A stretch of 64,000 bases of DNA from Clavibacter sp. VKM Ac-2873 (GCF_015351075.1 NZ_JADKRS010000001.1:1-64000); one strand, 5' to 3'; counted from the stretch's first letter, positions 26,579 to 38,192 are shown. Numbers and translations: made by a program. Notes: generated by a model not told the origin, from the letters alone.

Positions 26579-27538
26579 ATGGTCGACGGCATCGCGCACG
26601 AGCGCACCCAGGACGCCCTGCGCGCGGCGCACCTCTACTACATGCAGGACCTGACGATGGAGGCCATCGCCCGGGAGCTCGGCAATAGCCGCTCGTCGGT
26701 CTCCCGGCTCCTCTCCTTCGCCCGGGAGACGGGGCTCGTCGACATCCAGATCCGCTCGCCGCTCGACCTCGCCACGGTCCTGGGGGAGCAGCTGCACGAG
26801 CGGTACGGCGTGGTCGCGCACGTCGTGCCGGTGCCCGACCAGACGAGCGACGTCGACCGCGTGGACCGGGTGGCCCTCTCGGCTGCACGGATGCTCACCC
26901 AGTACGTCGACTCGAACATGGTGGTGGGTGTCGCGTGGGGGTCGACCGTGAGCGCGGTGAGCCGCTACCTCGTGCCGAAGCCCACGCACAACACGCTCGT
27001 GGTGCAGCTGAACGGCGCGGGCAACGTGCGCACCACGGGGATCATGTACGCGAGCGAGATCCTGCGCCGCTTCGGACAGGCCTACGGCGCGACCGTGCAG
27101 CAGTTCCCGGTGCCGGCCTTCTTCGACGACCCGGCGACGAAGCAGGCGCTGTGGCGCGAGCGGAGCACGAAGAGGGTGCTCGAGCTGCAGGAGCGGATGG
27201 ACATGGTGCTGTTCGGCGTCGGCTCCCCGGTCGCCCTCGTGCCGAGCCACGTCTACTCGGGCGGCTACCTGGAGAGGTCGGACCAGCGCGCGCTCGATGC
27301 CGACGGCGTGGTGGGCGACGTCTCCACCGTCTTCTTCCGGGAGGACGGGTCGTCCGCCGACATCGCCATCAACGCACGGGCGAGCGGCCCCGACCTGGCG
27401 ACGATCCGCAGGGCTCCGCGGCGTGTGTGCGTGGTCGCCGGCGCGTCCAAGGCGCGCAGCGTGCGCGGGGCCCTGGCCGCCGGGCTCGTGACGGACATCG
27501 TGCTCGACGAGGGGACGGCGCGCGCGCTGCTCGCGTGA
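26579..27538 (+). CDS. SorC/DeoR-type sugar-binding transcriptional regulator
   Basis: This 319-residue regulator has an N-terminal helix-turn-helix (about residues 24-53, LTMEAIARELGNSRSSVSRL) and a SorC-type phosphosugar-binding domain (about 60-315) with the family segments VVGVAWGSTVSAVSRYL and GGYLERSDQRALDADGVVGD. Members respond to phosphorylated sugars or polyols. Being divergent from glpD and close to glpFK and dhaKLM, it likely senses a glycerol or DHA phosphate ester, which is an inference. ATG 26579 is used; an in-frame ATG at 26561 would add six residues. Neither start has a clear ribosome binding site. Confidence 0.85.
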   Translation: MVDGIAHERTQDALRAAHLYYMQDLTMEAIARELGNSRSSVSRLLSFARETGLVDIQIRSPLDLATVLGEQLHERYGVVAHVVPVPDQTSDVDRVDRVALSAARMLTQYVDSNMVVGVAWGSTVSAVSRYLVPKPTHNTLVVQLNGAGNVRTTGIMYASEILRRFGQAYGATVQQFPVPAFFDDPATKQALWRERSTKRVLELQERMDMVLFGVGSPVALVPSHVYSGGYLERSDQRALDADGVVGDVSTVFFREDGSSADIAINARASGPDLATIRRAPRRVCVVAGASKARSVRGALAAGLVTDIVLDEGTARALLA

Positions 27539-27595
27539 CAGGAGGAACCCCGGACGCCGCGGGATGGACCTGCGCGGGGAGATGCAATGCTGCGG

Positions 27596-27668
27596 TGGGC
27601 GATACCGGACTCGAACCGATGACCTCTTCCGTGTGAAGGAAGCGCGCTACCAACTGCGCCAATCGCCC
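27596..27668 (-). tRNA. tRNA-Val (anticodon CAC)
   Basis: The minus strand folds into a 73-base cloverleaf: acceptor GGGCGAT with ATCGCCC, anticodon stem CTTCC with GGAAG around loop TTCACAC, and T arm CGG-TTCGAGT-CCG. Anticodon CAC reads GUG. The 3' CCA is not encoded (the next bases are CCG). Confidence 0.96.
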
Positions 27669-27870
27669 GTGCTCGCACCGCGGACGGTGCGGATCCATGA
27701 TGCCATACCGCGGGGGCGCTCGCGGTCACGGGGCGGAGGTCGCGACGCCCCGTGATCGCTCCGTCGCGACACGCCCGGGTCGTCGAGGAGCGCGCCTCCA
27801 CCCGATCCGCGTGAACACGGGGAGAACGACGCGCGAGCCGGCCGCCCGGGGTGCTCGCACGGGCGTCGTT

Positions 27871-27900
27871 TTGCACCGGCGACGGGAGATCGGCTAGAGT
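27871..27900 (+). promoter_or_regulatory. Promoter of the tRNA Gly-Cys-Val cluster
   Basis: TTGCAC (27871-27876) and TAGAGT (27895-27900) are separated by 18 bases and lie 47 bases before the tRNA-Gly gene. This is the best full sigma-A-type promoter seen in the window. Confidence 0.6.
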
Positions 27901-27947
27901 CATCGAGCACGCAGGGTTGCCGGGAAGCCGGGAGCAGGGCGCGAAAT

Positions 27948-28019
27948 GCGGATGTGGCGCAGTGGTAGCGCATCACCTTGCCAAGGTGAGGGTCGCGAGT
28001 TCGAATCTCGTCATCCGCT
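27948..28019 (+). tRNA. tRNA-Gly (anticodon GCC)
   Basis: A 72-base cloverleaf with acceptor GCGGATG paired to CATCCGC, anticodon stem TCACC/GGTGA around loop TTGCCAA, and T loop TTCGAAT. Anticodon GCC reads GGC, the commonest glycine codon here. CCA is not encoded. Confidence 0.97.
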
Positions 28020-28024
28020 CGAAC

Positions 28025-28046
28025 AGGGGCCCCGAAGGGGGTCCCT
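28025..28046 (+). terminator. Hairpin between tRNA-Gly and tRNA-Cys
   Basis: A 9-bp stem (28025-28033 with 28038-28046, one G-T pair) with a GAAG loop is followed by TTC. It may be a partial terminator or an RNA-processing signal within the tRNA transcript. Confidence 0.45.
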
Positions 28047-28069
28047 TTCACAAGGTGGGAACCACCGGT

Positions 28070-28140
28070 GGTGGGGTGGCCGAGAGGCGAGGCAGCGGCC
28101 TGCAAAGCCGTCCACGCGGGTTCAAATCCCGTCCCCACCT
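28070..28140 (+). tRNA. tRNA-Cys (anticodon GCA)
   Basis: A 71-base cloverleaf with acceptor GGTGGGG paired to CCCCACC, anticodon loop CTGCAAA (anticodon GCA), and T loop TTCAAAT. CCA is not encoded. Confidence 0.96.
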
Positions 28141-28153
28141 CGAGCAAGAGCAT

Positions 28154-28225
28154 GAGCGATTGGCGCAGCGGTAGCGCGCTTCCCTGACACGGAAGAGGTC
28201 GCTGGTTCGATCCCAGTATCGCTCA
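28154..28225 (+). tRNA. tRNA-Val (anticodon GAC)
   Basis: A 72-base cloverleaf with acceptor GAGCGAT paired to ATCGCTC and anticodon loop CTGACAC (anticodon GAC, reading GUC). CCA follows directly at 28226-28228, so this copy appears to encode its 3' end, unlike the other three tRNAs here. Confidence 0.96.
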
Positions 28226-28230
28226 CCACC

Positions 28231-28264
28231 AGAAGGCCCCGGGAGACCGGGGCCTTCTGCTTTT
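28231..28264 (+). terminator. Intrinsic terminator of the tRNA cluster
   Basis: A perfect 12-bp stem (28231-28242 with 28247-28258) with a GAGA tetraloop is followed by GCTTTT. This is the clearest classical terminator in the window. Confidence 0.9.
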
Positions 28265-28390
28265 CCCGGCCCACCCGAGGCGTCGTCGGGGCCGGCCCAT
28301 CGAGTGGATCCGCGCTCCTGGCGTCGAGGAGGCGCGGTCGCGCGCCGGTAGTCTGGGTCGGTTCCGTCCCCGTCCCGCAAGGAGCCCTCA

Positions 28391-30432
<2,042 letters not shown>

Positions 30433-30445
<13 letters not shown>

Positions 30446-31032
30446 CGATTTCGGACCACGAGTCCGGGGGAGAGGACGAGCGGGCCGAGGTGCGCGTCGA
30501 CGACCCCGGCCACCTCGCGGGTGTGCCCGACGAGTTCCAACGCCTCTGGACCCCGCACCGCATGGTGTACATCGAGAAGGGCCAGCAGCCGGACCGCGAC
30601 GAGTGCCCGTTCTGCATCGCGCCCTCCATGTCGGACGAGGACGCGCTCATCGTCGCGCGCGGCGAGCGTGCTTACGTGCTGCTCAATCTCTTCCCCTACA
30701 ACAGCGGTCACCTGCTCGTCTGCCCGTACCGTCACATCGCGACGTACGACCTCGCGACCCCCGAGGAGGTCGCCGAGATCGGGTCGCTCACGCAGACCGC
30801 CATGCGGGTCGTGCGCGAGGTGTCGCGGAACGACGGCTACAACATCGGCATGAACCAGGGGCAGGTGGCGGGCGCCGGCATCGCCGAGCACCTCCACCAG
30901 CACATCGTGCCGAGGTGGGGGCAGGACGCCAACTTCCTGCCGATCATCGCGAAGACCAAGGCGCTGCCGCAGCTGCTGGGCGACGTGCGCGCATCCATCG
31001 CCGCCGCCTGGCCCGCCCCGGCGGCCGAATAG
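30433..31032 (+). CDS. HIT domain protein
   Basis: This 199-residue protein is a histidine-triad nucleotide hydrolase or transferase. Zinc-site cysteines are Cys58 and Cys61 (DECPFC), and the catalytic triad is His153, His155 and His157 in [11 protein letters not shown]. It resembles the HIT protein next to thrS in mycobacteria, described there as an Ap4A phosphorylase; that role is an inference here. The GTG start lies inside the end of thrS (13-base overlap). In mycobacteria pgsA and lipid genes follow, but here pdxS comes next. Confidence 0.92.
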
Positions 31033-31035
31033 GAT
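31030..31035 (+). promoter_or_regulatory. -10-like element before pdxS
   Basis: TAGGAT overlaps the HIT stop codon and ends 10 bases before the pdxS ATG. The following TAGGGA could also act as a weak ribosome binding site, so this call is uncertain. Confidence 0.35.
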
Positions 31036-31045
31036 AGGGACCACA

Positions 31046-31948
31046 ATGACTGACACCAACACCACCGGACAGGTCGGCTCGAGCCGCGTCAAGCGCGGAC
31101 TCGCGGAGATGCTGAAGGGCGGCGTCATCATGGACGTCGTCAACGCCGAGCAGGCGCGCATCGCGGAGGACGCGGGAGCGGTCGCCGTCATGGCCCTCGA
31201 GCGCGTGCCAGCCGACATCCGCTCGCAGGGCGGCGTCGCCCGCATGAGCGACCCCGACCTCATCGACCAGATCAAGGCCGAGGTCTCCATCCCCGTCATG
31301 GCGAAGGCCCGCATCGGCCACTTCGTCGAGGCGCAGGTCCTCCAGTCCCTCGAGGTCGACTACATCGACGAGTCCGAGGTGCTGAGCCCGGCCGACTACG
31401 TGAACCACATCGACAAGTGGGGCTTCACCGTCCCCTTCGTCTGCGGTGCCACGACGCTCGGCGAGGCGCTCCGACGCATCACCGAGGGCGCGGCGATGAT
31501 CCGCTCCAAGGGCGAGGCCGGCACGGGCGACGTCTCCGAGGCCACCAAGCACATCCGCACCATCAAGTCCGAGATCCGCGCGCTCAGCGCCCTCACGCAC
31601 GACGAGATCTACGTCGCCGCGAAGGAGCTCCAGGCGCCGTACGACCTCGTCCTCGAGGTCGCGAAGACGGGACAGCTGCCCGTCGTCCTCTTCACCGCGG
31701 GCGGCGTCGCCACGCCGGCGGACGCCGCGATGATGATGCAGCTCGGAGCCGACGGCGTGTTCGTCGGATCCGGCATCTTCAAGTCGGGCAACCCGGTCGC
31801 GCGCGCCAAGGCCGTCGTCACGGCGACCGCGCTGTTCAACGACCCCGACGCCATCGCCGAGGCGTCGCGCGGGCTGGGCGAGGCCATGGTCGGGATCAAC
31901 GTCGCCGACGTCCCCGCCCCGCACCGCCTCGCCGAGCGTGGCTGGTAG
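31046..31948 (+). CDS. pdxS: Pyridoxal 5'-phosphate synthase, synthase subunit
   Basis: PdxS builds PLP from ribose 5-phosphate, glyceraldehyde 3-phosphate and ammonia. The 300-residue TIM barrel has the early GGVIMDVVN motif, the catalytic lysines in [12 protein letters not shown] and in [15 protein letters not shown] with RSKGEAGTG, and the phosphate loop [14 protein letters not shown]. It overlaps pdxT by 11 bases, so the complex is made from one transcript. Confidence 0.97.
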   Translation: MTDTNTTGQVGSSRVKRGLAEMLKGGVIMDVVNAEQARIAEDAGAVAVMALERVPADIRSQGGVARMSDPDLIDQIKAEVSIPVMAKARIGHFVEAQVLQSLEVDYIDESEVLSPADYVNHIDKWGFTVPFVCGATTLGEALRRITEGAAMIRSKGEAGTGDVSEATKHIRTIKSEIRALSALTHDEIYVAAKELQAPYDLVLEVAKTGQLPVVLFTAGGVATPADAAMMMQLGADGVFVGSGIFKSGNPVARAKAVVTATALFNDPDAIAEASRGLGEAMVGINVADVPAPHRLAERGW

Positions 31949-32567
31949 CACCCCGGCTCCGCACGGCGACGGCCCGCTGGTCGGCGTCCTCGCGCTGCAG
32001 GGGGACGTCCGCGAGCACGTCCGCGTGCTCGAGGGCTTCGGCGCCCGGACGCGGCTCGTGCGCCAGCCGAAGGACCTCCCCGGCCTCTCCGGGCTCGTGA
32101 TCCCGGGCGGCGAGTCCACCGTGATGGACAAGCTCTCCCGGCAGTTCGGGATCGCGGGGCCGCTGCGTGCGGCGATCGACGACGGCCTCCCCGTCTACGG
32201 CACCTGCGCGGGCCTCATCATGCTGGCCGACGAGATCGTCGACGCGATCCACGACCAGCGGAGCATCGGCGGGCTCGACGTGTCGGTGCGCCGCAACGCG
32301 TTCGGATCCCAGACCGCGTCCTTCGAGGTCGACCTCGACGTCCCGGCGCTGGGGGCCCCGCCCGTGCACGCCGTGTTCATCCGCGCGCCCGTGGTGGCCT
32401 CGGTCGGCCCCGCCGCGTCGGCGCTCGCCTCGCTCGAGGACGGCCGCGTCGTCGCCGTGCGGCAGGGGTCGCTCCTCGGCACCTCGTTCCACCCGGAGGT
32501 CACGGGCGACCTCCGGTTCCACCGCCTCTTCCTCGACATGGTCGAGGACGCGGGCCGCACCCTCTGA
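31938..32567 (+). CDS. pdxT: Pyridoxal 5'-phosphate synthase, glutaminase subunit
   Basis: PdxT hydrolyses glutamine to feed ammonia to PdxS. The 209-residue class I glutaminase has [12 protein letters not shown], the oxyanion GGESTVM, the nucleophile Cys in [11 protein letters not shown] and the His-Glu pair in SFHPEVTGD. The GTG start overlaps pdxS by 11 bases. Confidence 0.97.
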   Translation: MAGSTPAPHGDGPLVGVLALQGDVREHVRVLEGFGARTRLVRQPKDLPGLSGLVIPGGESTVMDKLSRQFGIAGPLRAAIDDGLPVYGTCAGLIMLADEIVDAIHDQRSIGGLDVSVRRNAFGSQTASFEVDLDVPALGAPPVHAVFIRAPVVASVGPAASALASLEDGRVVAVRQGSLLGTSFHPEVTGDLRFHRLFLDMVEDAGRTL

Positions 32568-32643
32568 CCTCTCCGGTCGTCGGCGGCGTGCCCCGATGGT
32601 CCATCATTGACAGCGAGCAGACGCCGCGTAAGGAGAACCACCC

Positions 32644-33411
32644 GTGTCCGGACATTCCAAGTGGGCGACCACGAAGCACAAGAAGGCGATCATCGACTCG
32701 CGGCGCGCCAAGTCGTTCGCGAAGCTGATCAAGAACATCGAGGTCGCCGCCAAGATCGGCGGCGCGGACATGTCCGGGAACCCGACCCTCGTCGACGCGG
32801 TGCAGAAGGCCAAGAAGACCAGCGTCCCGAACGACAACATCGACCGTGCGGTGAAGCGCGGCGCGGGCCTGCTCGGCGAGGTCGTCGACTACCAGACGAT
32901 CATGTACGAGGGCTACGCCGCCAACGGCGTCGCGATGCTCGTCGAGTGCCTCACCGACAACAAGAACCGCGCCGCCGCCGAGGTCCGCACGGCCATGAGC
33001 CGCAACGGCGGCACGATGGCCGATCCGGGCAGCGTCGCCTACAACTTCCACCGCAAGGGCGTCATCGCGGTGCCGCACGCCGAGGCCCCCAGCGAGGACG
33101 ACGTCCTCGCGGCCGTGCTCGACGCGGGCGCGGAGGACGTCACCGACCACGGCGAGGTCTTCGAGATCCGCTGCGAGCCGTCGGACATGGTCGCCGTGCG
33201 CCAGGCGCTGCAGGAGGCGGGGATCGACTACGACTCGGCCGACGTGGAGTTCGTGCCGCAGGTGAAGGTCGAGGTCGACATCGAGACCGCGCGCAAGGTG
33301 AACAAGCTCGTCGACGCCATGGAGGACCTGGACGACGTCCAGAACATCTACGTCAACAGCGACGTGCCCGCCGACGTGCAGGCCGCGCTGGACGACGAGG
33401 ACGAGGAGTAG
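32644..33411 (+). CDS. YebC/PmpR family regulatory protein
   Basis: This 255-residue protein has the YebC start [22 protein letters not shown], the [12 protein letters not shown]-like segment and [13 protein letters not shown]. Family members have been reported as transcription regulators and, in some bacteria, as factors that help ribosomes through difficult (for example proline-rich) stretches; the role here is unproved. The GTG has AAGGAG about 10 bases upstream. It heads the ruvCAB group as in many bacteria. Confidence 0.93.
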   Translation: MSGHSKWATTKHKKAIIDSRRAKSFAKLIKNIEVAAKIGGADMSGNPTLVDAVQKAKKTSVPNDNIDRAVKRGAGLLGEVVDYQTIMYEGYAANGVAMLVECLTDNKNRAAAEVRTAMSRNGGTMADPGSVAYNFHRKGVIAVPHAEAPSEDDVLAAVLDAGAEDVTDHGEVFEIRCEPSDMVAVRQALQEAGIDYDSADVEFVPQVKVEVDIETARKVNKLVDAMEDLDDVQNIYVNSDVPADVQAALDDEDEE

Positions 33412-33462
33412 GACCCCATCGCCGGGGCGCGGGGGAGCGGCGCGGCGGTCTCCGGGCCGTCC

Positions 33463-34071
33463 GTGCGGATCCTCGGGATCGACCCCGGCCTCACCCGCTG
33501 CGGCGTCGGCGTGGTGGACGTCTACGCCGACCGGACCGCGCGGCTCGTCGACGTGCAGGTCGTGCGCACGAGCCCGACGGCCGAGCTGCACCACCGGCTG
33601 CTCGCGGTCGGCGACGGCATCGAGGAGCTCGTGGACCGGCACCGGCCGTCCGTCGTCGCCATCGAGCGCGTGTTCGCGCAGGACAACCTCTCCACGGTGA
33701 TGGGCGTGGCCCAGATCACGGGTGTGGCCCTGGTGGGCGCGGCCCGGCGCGGGCTCGACGTCGCGCTGCACACGCCGAGCGAGGTCAAGGCCGCCGTCAC
33801 CGGGTACGGGCAGGCCGACAAGAGGCAGGTCGCGACGATGGTCGCGCGGATCCTCGGCCTCGACGAGCTGCCCACGCCCGCCGATGCGTCCGATGCGCTC
33901 GCGCTCGCGATCTGCGCCGGCTGGCGCGCGGGGATGTCCCGGGCGGGCATCGCGGGGACCCCGGAGCCCGCGGCGCGCACGTCCGCGCCGGACGCCGTGG
34001 CGGGAGCGGGACCGACCGCGGCCCAGGCCGCGTGGCTCGCGGCCGAGCGTGCGCAGCGGGGTCGGCGCTAG
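33463..34071 (+). CDS. ruvC: Holliday junction endonuclease RuvC
   Basis: RuvC cuts Holliday junctions in concert with RuvAB. The 202-residue protein has the four acidic catalytic residues Asp7, Glu68, Asp141 and Asp144 (LGIDPG, VAIERV, DASD). A C-terminal Ala/Pro-rich tail (about 163-202) is longer than in E. coli and probably disordered. The GTG at 33463 sets residue 1 just before the first strand. Confidence 0.96.
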   Translation: MRILGIDPGLTRCGVGVVDVYADRTARLVDVQVVRTSPTAELHHRLLAVGDGIEELVDRHRPSVVAIERVFAQDNLSTVMGVAQITGVALVGAARRGLDVALHTPSEVKAAVTGYGQADKRQVATMVARILGLDELPTPADASDALALAICAGWRAGMSRAGIAGTPEPAARTSAPDAVAGAGPTAAQAAWLAAERAQRGRR

Positions 34072-34075
34072 CTCG

Positions 34076-34081
34076 TAGGGT
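34076..34081 (+). promoter_or_regulatory. -10 element of ruvA (leaderless type)
   Basis: TAGGGT ends 6 bases before the ruvA GTG. It follows the ruvC stop and would allow ruvAB to be transcribed separately. Confidence 0.4.
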
Positions 34082-34087
34082 GGGGGC

Positions 34088-34717
34088 GTGATCTCCTCCC
34101 TCCGCGGCACCGTGCTGTCCGTCTCCGGTCAGACCCTCCTGCTGGAGGTGCACGGGGTGGGCTACGGCGTCTCCGTGACGCCGCGGCACGCGCTCGAGCT
34201 GCGGCACGGATCCGAGGCCACGGTGCTCACGTCGCTCGTCGTCCGCGAGGACTCGCTCACCCTCTTCGGCTTCCCGGGCCCGGACGAGCTGCGGGCGTTC
34301 GAGCTCCTCTGCGGCGTCACGGGCGTCGGCCCGAAGTCGGCCCTCGCGGTGCTCGAGCACCTGGATCCGGAGGCCATGGCGCAGGCCGTCGCGACCGAGG
34401 ACGACGCGGCCTTCCGCCGCGTCTCCGGGATCGGCCCCAAGACCGCCAAGCTCATCGTCCTCCAGCTCGCGGGCAAGCTGTTCGTCACGCAGCCGCGCGC
34501 GCGCTCGTCGGCATCGGCCGCGTCGACGGTCACGGCCGACGTCGTCACGGCCCTCATCGGCCTCGGCTGGTCGGAGCGCGTCGCCCGCACCGCGGTCGAC
34601 GACGCCGTGGCCGCGGCGGCCGAGCAGGGCCAGCCCGCCGACATGCCCCGCTTGCTCCGCGTGGCGCTCGGGATGCTCGGGCCCCAGCAGCCCGCGGGCG
34701 CGACGGCCGACCGGTGA
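34088..34717 (+). CDS. ruvA: Holliday junction branch-migration protein RuvA
   Basis: RuvA binds the four-way junction and loads RuvB. The 209-residue protein has the N-terminal OB fold ([10 protein letters not shown]...[12 protein letters not shown]), the helix-hairpin-helix pair ([17 protein letters not shown] and [19 protein letters not shown]), and a C-terminal RuvB-binding domain (about 150-200). Its stop overlaps the ruvB GTG by four bases. Confidence 0.97.
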   Translation: MISSLRGTVLSVSGQTLLLEVHGVGYGVSVTPRHALELRHGSEATVLTSLVVREDSLTLFGFPGPDELRAFELLCGVTGVGPKSALAVLEHLDPEAMAQAVATEDDAAFRRVSGIGPKTAKLIVLQLAGKLFVTQPRARSSASAASTVTADVVTALIGLGWSERVARTAVDDAVAAAAEQGQPADMPRLLRVALGMLGPQQPAGATADR

Positions 34718-35793
34718 GCGACCTCGCGCACGGCGACGCGTCCAGCCCCGTCCCCGAGTCCGACGCGGAGCTCGCCTTCGAGGGCGCGCTCCGTCCGCGG
34801 TCGCTCTCCGAGTTCGTGGGCCAGGTGAAGGTGCGCGGCCAGCTGGAGCTGCTGCTCACGGCGGCCGCGATGCAGAACCGCTCGCCCGACCACATCCTGC
34901 TCGCGGGCCCGCCCGGGCTCGGGAAGACGACGCTCGCCATGATCGTGGCGGAGGAGAGCCGCCGCCCCCTGCGGCTCACCAGCGGTCCGGCGATCCAGCA
35001 CGCGGGCGACCTCGCGGCCGTGCTGTCGGCGCTGGTGCCGGGCGAGATCCTGTTCGTCGACGAGATCCACCGCATGGCGCGCTCCGCGGAGGAGATGCTG
35101 TACCTCGCGATGGAGGACTTCCGCATCGACATCATGGTCGGCAAGGGCGCGGGTGCGACCTCCATCCCCCTGGAGCTGTCGCCGTTCACGCTGGTGGGCG
35201 CGACGACGCGCTCGGGCATGCTGCCGAGCCCGCTCCGCGACCGCTTCGGCTTCACCGCGCACCTGGAGTTCTACGAGACGCACGAGCTCGAGCAGGTGAT
35301 CGAGCGCGCCGCGCGCATGCTGCACCTGGAGATCGAGCACGAGGCCGTCGCGGAGATCGCCGGACGCTGCCGGGGCACGCCCCGCATCGCGAACCGCCTG
35401 CTCCGCCGGGTGCGCGACTACGCGCTCGTGCACGGGACCGAGGCGGGCCTCGCATCCGTGCGCGCCGCGCTCGATCTGTACGACGTGGATCCGCTCGGCC
35501 TCGACCGCCTCGACCGCGCGGTCATGCGCGGCATCCTCACGCGCTTCGGCGGCGGGCCAGTGGGGCTCAACACCCTCGCCGTGTCGGTGGGGGAGGAGGC
35601 GGAGACGATCGAGTCGGTCGTCGAACCGTTCCTCGTCCGCATCGGATTGGTGACGCGCACGCCCCGCGGCCGCGTCGCGACGCCGGCGGCGTGGGAGCAC
35701 TTCGGCCTCCAGCCGCCCGCCGCCCCGGGGCCCCACGCCCGCGGCGCCGGGCCGTCGGCAGCTGCCGGGGCCCTCTTCGGCGATGAACTATGA
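34714..35793 (+). CDS. ruvB: Holliday junction branch-migration ATPase RuvB
   Basis: RuvB is the hexameric AAA+ motor of branch migration. The 359-residue protein has Walker A GPPGLGKT (65-72), Walker B FVDEIHR, sensor 1 GATTRSG, the arginine finger region PLRDRFGF, and a winged-helix C-terminus ending with [21 protein letters not shown]. The GTG overlaps ruvA by four bases. Confidence 0.98.
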   Translation: MSDLAHGDASSPVPESDAELAFEGALRPRSLSEFVGQVKVRGQLELLLTAAAMQNRSPDHILLAGPPGLGKTTLAMIVAEESRRPLRLTSGPAIQHAGDLAAVLSALVPGEILFVDEIHRMARSAEEMLYLAMEDFRIDIMVGKGAGATSIPLELSPFTLVGATTRSGMLPSPLRDRFGFTAHLEFYETHELEQVIERAARMLHLEIEHEAVAEIAGRCRGTPRIANRLLRRVRDYALVHGTEAGLASVRAALDLYDVDPLGLDRLDRAVMRGILTRFGGGPVGLNTLAVSVGEEAETIESVVEPFLVRIGLVTRTPRGRVATPAAWEHFGLQPPAAPGPHARGAGPSAAAGALFGDEL

Positions 35794-35869
35794 TTCAAGC
35801 TGGCCTCCCGCGGAACGTCGCCGGTTCGTCGTGTCCGTCACCTCCCAGCACCTGAAAGGCCCGTCCCGC

Positions 35870-36253
35870 ATGGACCCGTTCACCCTGATCATGTTCGCCG
35901 TCCTGGCGCTGCTCATCTTCTTCATGTTCCGCAACAGCCGGAAGCGCCAGAAGGACCTCGCCGCGCTGCAGACGCAGATGGTCCCCGGTGCCGAGGTCAT
36001 GACCGCGTCGGGCGTCTACGGCACGCTGGTCTCCTTCGACGAGGAGAACAACCTCGCCTACCTCGAGGTCTCGCCCGGCACGGTGCTGAAGCTGCACCGC
36101 CAGACGATCGCCCGCGTGGTCGAGCCGACCGTCGCAAACGACGCGTCCGAGCTCGTGGACGACGCACCGGCCGCGGACGTGGTCGACGAGACCGGCGCGA
36201 GCGACGTCTCCCGCCGCAGCGACGAGGGCGACGCCCCCACCGCGCGCTCCTGA
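35870..36253 (+). CDS. yajC: Preprotein translocase subunit YajC
   Basis: YajC is a small partner of SecDF at the Sec translocon. The 127-residue protein has one membrane helix (about residues 3-20, MDPFTLIMFAVLALLIFFMF), a basic RNSRKRQKDL stretch, the YajC core VPGAEVMTASGVYGTLVSF, and an acidic disordered tail. ATG 35870 with AAAGG upstream is preferred; an earlier ATG at 35783 overlaps ruvB and gives a non-membrane extension. Confidence 0.95.
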   Translation: MDPFTLIMFAVLALLIFFMFRNSRKRQKDLAALQTQMVPGAEVMTASGVYGTLVSFDEENNLAYLEVSPGTVLKLHRQTIARVVEPTVANDASELVDDAPAADVVDETGASDVSRRSDEGDAPTARS

Positions 36254-36257
36254 TCCT

Positions 36258-36307
36258 CCGAGCGGGCGGCCACCGGTCGCCCGCTCCTCCCGGGCGGCTC
36301 CCCGCCC
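36258..36307 (+). terminator. Double hairpin between yajC and secD
   Basis: Two GC stems lie here: 12 bp at 36258-36284 (inner pairs include one G-T) and 8 bp at 36288-36307 with a CTCC loop. They may attenuate read-through from yajC into secD. Confidence 0.4.
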
Positions 36308-36383
36308 GGACCCGCTCACACCCCTCCATCCGGAGCGCCGCGCGGATCCCGCCGGCCCACCGCGAAGAAAGTCGAGTGTCCAG

Positions 36384-38192
36384 GTGGCCAAATCGCCCAC
36401 ACCGGTACGCAAGGCCAGGCGCAAGCTCATCTGGCTGCTGGTCATCATCGGCCTCCTGGCCGCCGGAAACGCCGCCAGCGTGGCGTTCAGCAACGGGTCA
36501 TGGGCCCCGAAGCTCGCGCTCGACCTCGAGGGCGGGACGCAGATCATCCTCGCGCCCCAGCTCGACGGAGCGTCCTCCGGGCCCACGAGCGAGCAGCTCG
36601 CCCAGGCGGTGTCGATCATCCGCCAGCGCGTCGACGCGAGCGGCGTCTCCGAGGCGGAGATCACGACGCAGGGCGGCAGCAACATCGTCGTGAGCCTGCC
36701 GGGCGAGCCCGACGCGGCCACCATGCAGCGCCTGCAGTCCTCCGCGAAGCTCGAGCTGCGCCCCGTGCTCATCGGCGCGGCCGGCACGGCGTCGGTCGCC
36801 CCGACGCCGACGCCCACGCCCACCGACGGATCGGCGCCCGCTGACGGGTCCACCCCCGCGCCGGAGACGCCGGCGGCGGAGGCCACCCCGGATCCCTCGA
36901 CCCTCTCCGACGAGCCGACCGCGGCGCCCACGGGCCCGAGCGACGTCTCGTGGGTCACGCCTCGCCTCCAGGCCCAGTTCGCCGCCTACGACTGCGCGAC
37001 CGCCCCGGAGAGCGACGGCCAGGCTGCCCCGGCCGACCGGGCGATCATCGCCTGCTCCGACGACGGCGCCGCGAAGTACGTGCTCGGCCCGGTCGAGGTC
37101 GACGGCAGCACCATCTCCGACGCGACGAGCGGCCTGCAGCAGTCGAGCCAGGGCGTCAGCACCGGCACCTGGTCGGTCAACCTGGTCTTCGACGGCGACG
37201 GCACGAAGCAGTTCGGCGACATGTCGACCCGCCTCATCACGCTCGAGTCGCCGCGCAACCAGTTCGCCTTCGTGCTCGACAACGAGGTCATCTCCGCGCC
37301 CGTCACGCAGGGCGTCGTCACGAACGGCAAGCCATCCATCACGGGCAACTTCACGCAGGAGAGCGCCAAGGCGCTGGCCGACCAGCTCAAGTTCGGCGCC
37401 TTGCCGCTCAGCTTCACGCTGCAGAGCTCGGACGTCATCTCGGCGACGCTCGGGTCATCGCAGCTCACCAGCGGCCTGATCGCGGGTCTCATCGGACTCG
37501 TGCTCGTGGTGCTCTACTCGCTCGTGCAGTACCGGGTGCTCGGCACCGTGACCATCGCGTCGCTCGTGATCGCCGCGGTGATCACGTACCTCCTCATCAC
37601 GCTGCTCAGCTGGCGGGAGGGGTACCGGCTGTCGCTCGCCGGGGTGGCGGGGCTCATCGTGGCCATCGGCATCACGGCGGACTCGTTCATCGTCTACTTC
37701 GAACGCATCAAGGACGAGCTGCGCGACGGCCGCGGGCTCGTCTCGTCGGTCGAGCAGGGGTGGAAGCGCGCGCTGCGCACGATCATCGCGTCCGACACGG
37801 TCAACTTCCTGGCCGCTGCCGTGCTGTTCATCCTCGCGGTCGGCAACGTCAAGGGCTTCGCGCTCACGCTGGGGCTCACGACGATCATCGACCTCATCGT
37901 CGTCTCGCTCTTCACGCACCCGATCCTCCAGCTCCTCGCCGACCGGCCGTTCTTCGCCGAGGGCCATCGCATGAGCGGGCTCGACCCGCGTGCGCTCGGC
38001 GCCGTGTACCGCGGCCGTGCGACGTTCCGCACCCCCACCGCCACGGCGGGGCGCAACGCCGCCGCGGCCAAGGAGGCCGCGCGCCGGCAGACCATCGCCG
38101 AGCGCAAGGCCACCCAGGGCCAGGCGACCGGATCCACGAAGACCGCGACGATCGACGCACCGCGGGCCGACGACACGAGCAGGGACGACTGA
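36384..38192 (+). CDS. secD: Protein translocase subunit SecD
   Basis: SecD uses the proton gradient to pull exported proteins out of the SecYEG channel. The 602-residue protein has an N-terminal helix (about 14-33), the first periplasmic motif LALDLEGGTQIIL, a large external domain and a C-terminal bundle of five helices with GIVAIGITADSFIVYFERIKDE-like signature. A low-complexity Pro/Thr/Ala-rich insertion (about residues 137-185) interrupts the external domain, common in actinobacteria. The GTG start lies in GTGGCC; the stop overlaps the secF ATG by one base. Confidence 0.96.
   Translation: MAKSPTPVRKARRKLIWLLVIIGLLAAGNAASVAFSNGSWAPKLALDLEGGTQIILAPQLDGASSGPTSEQLAQAVSIIRQRVDASGVSEAEITTQGGSNIVVSLPGEPDAATMQRLQSSAKLELRPVLIGAAGTASVAPTPTPTPTDGSAPADGSTPAPETPAAEATPDPSTLSDEPTAAPTGPSDVSWVTPRLQAQFAAYDCATAPESDGQAAPADRAIIACSDDGAAKYVLGPVEVDGSTISDATSGLQQSSQGVSTGTWSVNLVFDGDGTKQFGDMSTRLITLESPRNQFAFVLDNEVISAPVTQGVVTNGKPSITGNFTQESAKALADQLKFGALPLSFTLQSSDVISATLGSSQLTSGLIAGLIGLVLVVLYSLVQYRVLGTVTIASLVIAAVITYLLITLLSWREGYRLSLAGVAGLIVAIGITADSFIVYFERIKDELRDGRGLVSSVEQGWKRALRTIIASDTVNFLAAAVLFILAVGNVKGFALTLGLTTIIDLIVVSLFTHPILQLLADRPFFAEGHRMSGLDPRALGAVYRGRATFRTPTATAGRNAAAAKEAARRQTIAERKATQGQATGSTKTATIDAPRADDTSRDD

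Noticed and set aside
27825-27872. A two-part imperfect hairpin before the tRNA cluster, ending in GTTTTGC
   Set aside because: It looked like a terminator for the SorC-type regulator gene but is nearly 290 bases away and overlaps the -35 of the tRNA promoter; I could not assign a role.
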